This document shows, one piece after another, positions 58,396-64,000 of a stretch of 64,000 bases of DNA (position 1 is its first letter; each line of letters opens with the position of its first letter). A program made the position numbers and the translations under genes. The notes under the pieces are model-generated. The model was not told the origin of the DNA and did not search any database. It saw nothing but the letters and a program-made list of their open reading frames with translations. This DNA is from Pararhodobacter sp. CCB-MM2 (GTDB lineage Bacteria > Pseudomonadota > Alphaproteobacteria > Rhodobacterales > Rhodobacteraceae), in NCBI RefSeq assembly GCF_001691415.1, contig NZ_LRRR01000005.1, positions 167,451 through 231,450 on the forward strand. Direction: 5' to 3'.

Positions 58396-59723
58396 ACCGC
58401 CTCGCCGTTCACCCAGACGCTCGTGATATTCGGCTTCGACGTCCCGTAGAGCACCCGCTCCAGAAGCCGCGCGCCCTCGACATCTTCATCGAACACGCGC
58501 AGCGTTCCGGCCTCAACCGAGGGGTCGACCAGCATCGCGTCGAACGCCATCCCCTCACGGAACGCGCCGACGGGCAGCCCCAAAGCCTCGGCCCCTCCGC
58601 GCGTTGCCAGCCGGAACGCGTTCACCGCATCGACCCGCGCGCCGCCCTGCCCGCCTCGCGCATCAGGCGCGAGGGACGGATCAACCCCGCTCTCAAGCAT
58701 CCGCGCCGCGGTCACCGCCTGACGCGCATTCTCCCAGACCGTGCCCGCCGGCCCGCCTGAAATGTCCGAGCCCAGCCCCACACTCACACCCGCCTGCAAA
58801 GCCTTCCTCAGCGGGAAGACCGAGCCCGCGAAATAGGCATTGGACAGCGGGCAATGCGCGACGCCGACCTGCCGCCGTTGCAAAAGCGCGAAATCCGAGG
58901 CCGAGAGGAAATTCCCATGCGCCAGCACCGAATGCGGCGTCAGCAGGCCGAAATGCGCGAGGCTCTCGGCATCCGTCCTGCCGTGCCGCTCCAGCACATA
59001 ACCATGCTCCCAATCGCTCTCGGACACATGAGTATGCACCCGGCAGCCCGTCTCCTCTGCCAAGGCGCCCAGCAATTCCAAGGCCTTATCACTGCAAGCC
59101 GGGATGAAGCGCGGCATCACGACCGGCTGGACCAGCCCCTCGTTCCCCGGCAGCGCGCGGATATGGTCGATCAGCGCGCGGGTGCCGGCGACGGCGGCCT
59201 CTGGCGAAGGATCGCGGTAGAAATCCGGACAATTCTCGGGATGATCCATCGCCACCTTGCCCACCAACGCGCGCTGGCCCAGTTCGAGGCACAGCTCGGC
59301 CAGCCGCTGCGTAGCCTCCAGATGCACCGTGCCAAAGTACAGCGCGGTCGTCGTGCCCGAGGCCAGCAGATCCTTCACTAGCCGCCGATACACTCGCTCG
59401 GCAAAGGCCAGATCGGCATAGCGCGCCTCCAGCGGGAAGGTGTAGCGCTGCAGCCAGACCTCCAAGGGCTCATCGAGCGCCGTGCCCAGCTGCGGATATT
59501 GCGGCGCGTGAACATGGAGGTCGACGAAGCCCGGCAGCAGCAGCGTGCCCTCAGGCAGGCGCAGCACATCCGAGGGCACGGAATACAGATCAGACCCCGG
59601 ATGACGGACCGAAGCGATCACGCCCGCGTCGTCCACCTCGATCACCGCGTCGCGGAATTCCTCCAACGGCGCCTCGGGCGCGTGGAAGCCCCGCGCCAGC
59701 ACAGCCCGGCCGCGCAGGCTCAT
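58386..59723 (-). CDS. guaD: Guanine deaminase
   Basis: 445-aa amidohydrolase converting guanine to xanthine. Metal-binding residues are seen as GFVDLHVHAPQY (HxH), HTHVSESDWEH, VLAHGNFLS and GSDISGG; the family signature SPHSVLAHGNFLS-like stretch and HCPLSNAYFAGSVFPLRKAL are present. Its start overlaps the stop of the Rieske-oxygenase-like gene by four bases, placing both in one operon. The stop codon and last codons lie inside a REP-type palindrome. Confidence 0.95.
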   Translation of the reverse strand: MSLRGRAVLARGFHAPEAPLEEFRDAVIEVDDAGVIASVRHPGSDLYSVPSDVLRLPEGTLLLPGFVDLHVHAPQYPQLGTALDEPLEVWLQRYTFPLEARYADLAFAERVYRRLVKDLLASGTTTALYFGTVHLEATQRLAELCLELGQRALVGKVAMDHPENCPDFYRDPSPEAAVAGTRALIDHIRALPGNEGLVQPVVMPRFIPACSDKALELLGALAEETGCRVHTHVSESDWEHGYVLERHGRTDAESLAHFGLLTPHSVLAHGNFLSASDFALLQRRQVGVAHCPLSNAYFAGSVFPLRKALQAGVSVGLGSDISGGPAGTVWENARQAVTAARMLESGVDPSLAPDARGGQGGARVDAVNAFRLATRGGAEALGLPVGAFREGMAFDAMLVDPSVEAGTLRVFDEDVEGARLLERVLYGTSKPNITSVWVNGEAVVG

Positions 59724-60577
59724 GCCGCACCCAGCGCTGGTTCCCCCTGCGAGGTGCCGTAGGTCAGCCCCTTCTCCTTCAGCCAGCGCCGATAGGCGAC
59801 CGAGGAGGCATCGGCGCGCGTCGGGATTTCGGCCCGCGGCTCAAACGGCAGCAGCACCGGTCGCTGGTTCTCCAGAATGATGCGGTCCTGCAGGAAGATC
59901 ACCTGCTGGAAGGCGATCAGATCCTCCTGCTTCGAGGTATCATCCAAGAGGAACATCACCGGATGCGCGCGGCACCGGTCGGGGTCCAGCGGCTGCACGA
60001 AGAGGCAGATCACGTCCCAGCGCGTGTCCGAATTCGGGCAGGTCTTGTACAGCAGCACCGAGAAGGGCGTGGTGATACGGTAGATGTAATCCGTCTTGAT
60101 CGCACCGCCCGCCGACAGCGCGGCCTTGGGCTGCACGAAGGTGCAATTGGTCGCCCAGACCTCGTCCACATCGCGGCGGATCTCGCAATTGTATTGCTCG
60201 ACTTCGGTATGCGGCTCGGAGCCGAGGATATCCGTATGCACGAAGGGAAAATGCGCCATATCGAGGAAGTTCTCGACGATCCTCAGGCCCGAGGCCTTCA
60301 CCGTGATCGCGCCGCAGGGGACATAGCGGCGGTCGGGCTCATCGGCCTCGGGGATCGGCGGTGCGCCTTCGGCGGCGGGCTCGCCCAACGTCGTCCAGAG
60401 ATAGCCGTAACGTACCCGGGTCGGCAGGCTCCGCCCCTCGGCCGAGACACTGATCGTGTCGCCCGAGCGGCCCACGGACAGGTCCACACCCAGCAGCCGG
60501 TTGCGGCTGCCGCCCAGCGGAATGTCATCGAGGTTGTCGATGCAATACCATTGATCCAAGGCGGCTTTCTCGGCCAT
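59720..60577 (-). CDS. Rieske-oxygenase catalytic subunit lacking the Rieske domain (NdmC-like)
   Basis: 285-aa protein matching the catalytic half of COG4638-type Rieske mononuclear-iron oxygenases. The iron site is clear: ENFLDMAHFPFVHTDIL (Asn/Asp bridge plus two His), EVWATNCTFVQP, and a late Asp/Glu region IFLQDRIILENQRPVL. Where the CxH...CxxH cluster should stand (residues 20-60) the chain reads LLGVDLSVGRSGDTISVSAEG and goes directly to RYGYLWTTLGEP. No Rieske ligand Cys is present. NdmC of caffeine degradation has the same lack. It is coupled to guaD, and the missing Rieske domain may be supplied by the product of 61007-61708. Confidence 0.85.
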   Translation of the reverse strand: MAEKAALDQWYCIDNLDDIPLGGSRNRLLGVDLSVGRSGDTISVSAEGRSLPTRVRYGYLWTTLGEPAAEGAPPIPEADEPDRRYVPCGAITVKASGLRIVENFLDMAHFPFVHTDILGSEPHTEVEQYNCEIRRDVDEVWATNCTFVQPKAALSAGGAIKTDYIYRITTPFSVLLYKTCPNSDTRWDVICLFVQPLDPDRCRAHPVMFLLDDTSKQEDLIAFQQVIFLQDRIILENQRPVLLPFEPRAEIPTRADASSVAYRRWLKEKGLTYGTSQGEPALGAA

Positions 60578-60734
60578 GACGATCCCCTATCCAACCTGTG
60601 CCGCGATGATCGGCCATCGCGCCGCCCTTGTCGAGACCGCGCGCCCCGCGTCACCGCTGACGCCGCGCCGCCCTTGACGCCCCCGCGCTCGCGTCGGACA
60701 GTCACGTTGCACTGCAGCAAGACATGCGACTTTG

Positions 60735-61010
60735 ATGAGCGAACGCGCGATCCTCGGCTTCAGCGGAGAGCTGAAACCCGCCAGCATGGACGACTTTGCC
60801 CGCCACCGGGCAAAGCGGCTGGCGCTGGGGCTTGAGATCCTTGAGAACACCGAGCAATGCCTTCGCGTGGGCCTGACCGGGCCCGGCGACCTGATCGACG
60901 CTTTCGAGATGGCCCTCAGCCTCGGGCCGCGCGATTCGCTGGTCACCGAGATCTGGCGCGAAACGAACGAAACCCCGGACGGGGCCCCAGCAGAAGGGCA
61001 AGCAACATGA
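60735..61010 (+). CDS. Degenerate acylphosphatase-like small protein
   Basis: 91-aa protein. The section FARHRAKRLALGLEILENTEQC through LIDAFEMALSLGPRDSLVTEIW aligns by eye with acylphosphatases (a helix AKRLxL, strand, helix, GPRxAxVxxV end). The catalytic loop, normally GRVQGVGFR, reads GELKPASMD, so the catalytic Arg is gone; an Asn is kept. It is probably not an enzyme. It opens an operon with a Rieske protein and a GST-like protein, overlapping the next gene by four bases. Its job is unknown; a structural or adaptor role is inference. Confidence 0.7.
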   Translation: MSERAILGFSGELKPASMDDFARHRAKRLALGLEILENTEQCLRVGLTGPGDLIDAFEMALSLGPRDSLVTEIWRETNETPDGAPAEGQAT

Positions 61011-61708
61011 GTATCAACGGCTGGTTCCCGCTTTCGCTGGCGGCCTCGGTGACGCCCGGCAGTTCCACCGGCGCCGTCCTGCAAGGTCAGGACATCGTGC
61101 TTTGGCGCGATGCCTCGGGCGCGCCCCATGCCTGGGAAGACCGCTGCCCGCATCGCGGCATGAAACTGTCCTTCGGCTTCGTGCGCGGCGACCATATCGC
61201 CTGCCTGTATCACGGCTGGGAATACGGCGCGGACGGCCAATGCCGGTCGATCCCGGCGCATCCCAAGTTGGAGGTGCCCAAGACCATCTGCGCCACGACC
61301 TATGGCATCGCCGAATCCGGTGGCCTTCTGTGGGCCGGCCTTGGCGAGCACGGCGAGGCCCCCGACCTGCCCGCCGCCGATCCCGTGCGTAGCGTCCAGA
61401 TCGAGGCCCCGATCAACGCCGTTCTCGCCGCCCTGCCCACGGCCTTCGGCGCGACGGGCCTCAGCCTTGACGGTCCCTTGGCCATGCTGGACACCGAATG
61501 GGGCCGTCTGGCCATCGGCCTGCACGAACTCGGCCCTCAGCGCACCGCCCTGCACCTGACCCGCCGCCTCGACCCCGAGGACGAGGACAGCACCCCTGCC
61601 CGCATCGCCCTTGCGCGCGCCGCCACCCGCCTGCGCGATCAGGTCGAGGCCGCCACGCATCACGCCGCCGCCGTCCCCGGTACGCCCCAGCAAGGAGAAA
61701 CCGCATGA
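61007..61708 (+). CDS. Stand-alone Rieske [2Fe-2S] protein
   Basis: 233-aa protein. The Rieske ligands are RCPHRGMKLS (C-x-H) and ACLYHGWEYG (C-x2-H), with the typical HAWEDRC lead and a RSIPAHPKLEVPKTICATTYGI exit as in Rieske oxygenases. After about residue 125 no mononuclear-iron site follows; the C-terminal 110 residues are helical with no named domain. So it has the Rieske half that the divergent oxygenase gene lacks. It overlaps genes on both sides by four bases. It may carry electrons to that oxygenase. Confidence 0.9.
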   Translation: MSINGWFPLSLAASVTPGSSTGAVLQGQDIVLWRDASGAPHAWEDRCPHRGMKLSFGFVRGDHIACLYHGWEYGADGQCRSIPAHPKLEVPKTICATTYGIAESGGLLWAGLGEHGEAPDLPAADPVRSVQIEAPINAVLAALPTAFGATGLSLDGPLAMLDTEWGRLAIGLHELGPQRTALHLTRRLDPEDEDSTPARIALARAATRLRDQVEAATHHAAAVPGTPQQGETA

Positions 61709-62337
61709 GCCAGCCCCTCCTCTACGATTACGCGCTGGACGCCGATTGCTATGGGATCCGTCTCGCCGCCGGCTGCCTCGGGATCGAGCTGGCCCTGCGC
61801 TCGGTCGATGTGCATCCGGGACAGGAGCAGCTTTCCCCCGCAATGCTGGCGCTGAACCCGCAGGGCCGCCTGCCCGTCCTGACCGACGGCGCACTGACCC
61901 TGACGCAGACGCTGTCGATCCTGCTGTACCTCGCCGAATCCTACGCGCCTGACCACCCGCTGATGCCGCAGGATGCGCTGACCGGCGCGCGGATGCTGGA
62001 CTGGATGAGCCTCGCCGCCGCAACGCTGGCCCCCTGCGCCCAAGCGCGCGCCTGCGCGATGATGAATGCCCCCGGCACCCTGACGCAACTGCGCCGCGAC
62101 GCCCGCCGCGCGCTGCGCCTGTTCGACGACCACATGGCCCTGCAAGGGCTGCGCGGCGAAGGCTTCCTCGCCGGCCCCGAGGCGACGCTGGCCGATCTCA
62201 TGCTGTTCCCCGCCTTTGCCCTGACGCGCGACTACGGGCTGGACCATGATGCCTTCCCGGCGCTGGCGCTCTGGGCGCGGCGGGTCCGCCGGTTGCCCGG
62301 CTTCCACACCATGCCGGGCGTGCCCGACTACCACTGA
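61705..62337 (+). CDS. Glutathione S-transferase-like protein (NdmE-like context)
   Basis: 210-aa protein with GST folds: an N-terminal thioredoxin-like domain (LLYDYALDADCYGIRLAAGCLG), LNPQGRLPVLTDG with the cis-Pro, and a helical C-domain ending ALWARRVRRLPGF. The glutathione-binding ES pair is TQT, so glutathione binding may be weak. In the caffeine system a GST-like protein, NdmE, is needed for a stable NdmC-NdmD complex; a like role is proposed here from gene context. A hairpin follows. Confidence 0.85.
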   Translation: MSQPLLYDYALDADCYGIRLAAGCLGIELALRSVDVHPGQEQLSPAMLALNPQGRLPVLTDGALTLTQTLSILLYLAESYAPDHPLMPQDALTGARMLDWMSLAAATLAPCAQARACAMMNAPGTLTQLRRDARRALRLFDDHMALQGLRGEGFLAGPEATLADLMLFPAFALTRDYGLDHDAFPALALWARRVRRLPGFHTMPGVPDYH

Positions 62338-62356
62338 ACCGGCCTAAGGGGCCGGT
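62338..62356 (+). terminator. Hairpin after the GST-like gene
   Basis: A perfect seven-base-pair stem, ACCGGCC with GGCCGGT, with a five-base loop, starting one base after the stop. There is no T-run, so it is a weak intrinsic terminator at best. The 230 bases beyond it hold no gene I can support. Confidence 0.45.
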
Positions 62357-62585
62357 CGGCAGCAATCCGCCAAGGGCAAGATCGACCAACAAGATTCTGA
62401 CAAAGCTTAACTTTCTATCCTCGCAGCAACCCCGATCACGCCTTCGCCACGCTCTTGTGTCGGCGGCGGTCCCATCGGGGGGTTGAGCTTTGGGGCCCGG
62501 CTGGGGCCTATTGGGAAACCGTGTGCGGGGCCGTTCCGGCCCCGGATGCTCACCCCGATACGCCCCTCACTCCCGGAGAGCCCGA

Positions 62586-62924
62586 ATGACCCCCTCCTTC
62601 TGGAATGCCGAAACGCGCTTCTGGCTTGAAGGAACCGAACGGTACCCCTCGCAGCTGGCGTCGGATGCGGTGATGGTCTTCCCGGCCCCGACCGGCATGC
62701 TCAAGGCCGAGGCCATCGCTGAAAGCCTGCAAGACGCCCCGCGCTGGGATTCCGTCGATTTCGAGGACCAGTCCGAAGCCCGCGCCGGCGACACCATGGT
62801 GCTGGCCTACAAGGCCATCGGCCAGCGCGGCAAGGAGCGGCCCTATGTGGCGCTGTGCTCGTCGACCTATGCCCGGCAGGCCGGCGCGTGGAAGCTTCTG
62901 TCGCACCAGCAAACGCCGCTCTGA
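62586..62924 (+). CDS. NTF2-like / DUF4440-type protein
   Basis: 112-aa protein, starting MTPSFWNAETRFWLEG after a GGAGAG ribosome site. Pattern: an opening helix, then MVFPAPTGMLKAEAIAESL and WDSVDFEDQSEARAGDTMVLAYKAIG, and the closing strand YVALCSSTYARQAGAWKLLSHQQTPL, typical of NTF2-like proteins of the DUF4440 group. Such proteins bind small ligands or act as isomerases; no active site can be named. The VOC gene follows directly. Confidence 0.72.
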   Translation: MTPSFWNAETRFWLEGTERYPSQLASDAVMVFPAPTGMLKAEAIAESLQDAPRWDSVDFEDQSEARAGDTMVLAYKAIGQRGKERPYVALCSSTYARQAGAWKLLSHQQTPL

Positions 62925-62931
62925 GCCCGGT

Positions 62932-63369
62932 TTGCGCCTAAGCCACATCAGCCTGACCGCCCGCGACGCCGACAGGCTCGCGGGCTTCTACATCGCCGCG
63001 CTGGACTGCCTTCCCCGCCGCCCGAAACGCGTGCTGGAGGGGCCCGAAGTCGGACGCGGCAATGGCCTGCCCGGCTGCCGCATCACCTCGATCTGGCTGG
63101 ACTTTCCGGGAATGGAGGTACCGTTTCTGGAGATCCTCGCGCTTGATCCCCCCGCCCCGCGTGGCCGGCCGCTGGTCAATGAACCGGGCCTTGGGCATCT
63201 TGCCTTTACCGTCCCGGATCTGGACACGGCGATCGCCCGGATCCTGTCGCACGGTGGCACGCGGCAGGGTGAGGTCACCGCGTTCGGCGACCCGTCCGCG
63301 CCGACCCGGCTGATCTACCTGCGCGACCCTGAGGGCAACTTGATCGAGCTGGAACAGCCGCCGGCTTAG
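62932..63369 (+). CDS. VOC-family (glyoxalase/dioxygenase-fold) protein
   Basis: 145-aa vicinal-oxygen-chelate protein. RLSHISLTARDADRLAGFYIAALDC opens the first module with a metal His; the second has LGHLAFTVPDLDTAIARILSHGG, and the end is TRLIYLRDPEGNLIELEQ with the metal Glu. A TTG at 62932 is the only start fitting the family (MRLSHISLT), seven bases after the upstream stop. Substrate unknown. Its stop region overlaps the convergent hydrolase gene by four bases. Confidence 0.82.
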   Translation: MRLSHISLTARDADRLAGFYIAALDCLPRRPKRVLEGPEVGRGNGLPGCRITSIWLDFPGMEVPFLEILALDPPAPRGRPLVNEPGLGHLAFTVPDLDTAIARILSHGGTRQGEVTAFGDPSAPTRLIYLRDPEGNLIELEQPPA

Positions 63370-63947
63370 GCCGACAGCCCTTGCCACCACTCCCCAACCG
63401 CCCGCGCGGCCCCCGCGATATGGTCGGCTTGGCTGGCCGCGATCACCCGTTTGCGCGGGGTGAAATCATGGTCGCCATCCGTCAGCCAATGCAGGCGGAT
63501 GTTCGGGGACAGGGCATAGCCCGCGACCTCATCCTGTGTCCCGAAGGGATCGCGCGTGCCCTGACAGATCAACGTCGGCACCGGCAGATCCGAGAGATGC
63601 GCCACGCGCAGGCTTTCGGGCTTCTTCTGCGGATGAAATGGATAGCCGAGGCACACAAGCCCCGCGATCTGCCCCGCCGACCACAGCTCGCCGGCGATCA
63701 GACTGGCCACACGCCCGCCCATCGACTTGCCCGCAAGGATCAACGGCCCCTCACAGGCCAACGCCTCAACGGCCGCGCGGTATTCCTGTTCCAGCACCGG
63801 CATGCGGGGGGGCGGCCGTTTCGAGCCCCCGATCCGCCGTGCGGCCATGTAGTCGAATTCGAACCGCGCGACGCGGAACCCCTGCCCGCCCAGCGCCTCG
63901 GCCATTTGCGACAGGAACGGCATGTCCCACCCCGGCCTCTTATCCAC
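63366..63947 (-). CDS. Alpha/beta hydrolase, KANL3/Tex30-like (possibly 5' partial)
   Basis: 193-aa hydrolase fold. The nucleophile elbow is GKSMGGR (GxSxG), with VRFEFDYMAARR before it; the acid lies in PTLICQGTRDPFG and the His in GDGDHDF-like TDGDHDFTPRK. The frame stays open from the GTG at 63947 to the window edge, and homologues have an N-terminal strand with an HGAG oxyanion motif that is missing here, so the true start could lie outside or the protein may be short. Substrate unknown. Confidence 0.78.
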   Translation of the reverse strand: MDKRPGWDMPFLSQMAEALGGQGFRVARFEFDYMAARRIGGSKRPPPRMPVLEQEYRAAVEALACEGPLILAGKSMGGRVASLIAGELWSAGQIAGLVCLGYPFHPQKKPESLRVAHLSDLPVPTLICQGTRDPFGTQDEVAGYALSPNIRLHWLTDGDHDFTPRKRVIAASQADHIAGAARAVGEWWQGLSA

Positions 63948-64000
63948 ACTCGCCGCGGCCGACGAAGGGGGTAGGGCGGTATACGGTGTGACGCCGTTAC

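Overview
The window is high-GC DNA from an alphaproteobacterium. Gene content (fused CysN-CysC, DUF2793 tail protein, transglutaminase/ATP-grasp/alpha-E cluster, tight ATGA-coupled operons) and protein style point to the Rhodobacteraceae, probably Paracoccus or a close relative. That assignment is inference; no rRNA or other marker lies in the window. I saw no rRNA, tRNA or CRISPR array.

Layout. (1) 1-8030: the end of a dipeptide/opine-type ABC transporter operon with a GAF-domain protein, a hairpin terminator, then a three-subunit molybdenum hydroxylase of the xanthine dehydrogenase family with its own MoaD-like protein. (2) 8100-12250: housekeeping and central metabolism (Nudix hydrolase, an ldhA-like gene broken by a stop codon, murB, a succinate-semialdehyde-type dehydrogenase). 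(3) 12380-19980: a signalling island with a GGDEF-EAL protein, a membrane hybrid histidine kinase, a single-domain receiver, and a CheB-CheR-PAS fusion interrupted by one amber codon. (4) 20230-42200: a surface-glycan locus (glf, sulfotransferase, two GT2 enzymes, a WbsX-like protein, rfbABCD, a truncated GT4, manC, manB). It is split by about 7 kb of mobile DNA (22187-29261: nested IS3, IS110 and IS5 remnants, an integrase fragment and a mobC-relaxase pair) and by a dead IS3 copy at 36520-37812 that truncates the genes on both sides. (5) 42250-44270: an orphan phage-tail cassette. (6) 44355-51125: the transglutaminase / ATP-grasp-alpha-E / transglutaminase-DUF2126 cluster. (7) 51329-58264: sulfate activation (cysD, cysNC), a LuxR-type regulator, KdsD, a sugar kinase and MurQ. 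(8) 58386-62337: guanine deaminase beside a split Rieske oxygenase. (9) 62586-63947: small enzymes (NTF2-like, VOC, alpha/beta hydrolase).

The most interesting system is region 8. A Rieske oxygenase catalytic subunit that lacks any Rieske cluster is translationally coupled to guanine deaminase. A divergent operon encodes a stand-alone Rieske protein, a GST-like protein and a small degenerate acylphosphatase-like protein. This is the split architecture known from the NdmC/NdmD/NdmE methylxanthine N7-demethylase of caffeine-degrading Pseudomonas, so I propose a purine-directed split oxygenase.

Functional links: rfbABCD make dTDP-rhamnose, manC/manB make GDP-mannose and Glf makes UDP-galactofuranose for the same surface glycan. 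CysDNC can supply PAPS to the sulfotransferase next to glf. Two genes (ldhA-like and cheB-cheR) carry single in-frame stop codons in otherwise intact frames, and a REP-type palindrome, one pair of which supplies the guaD stop codon, occurs three times.
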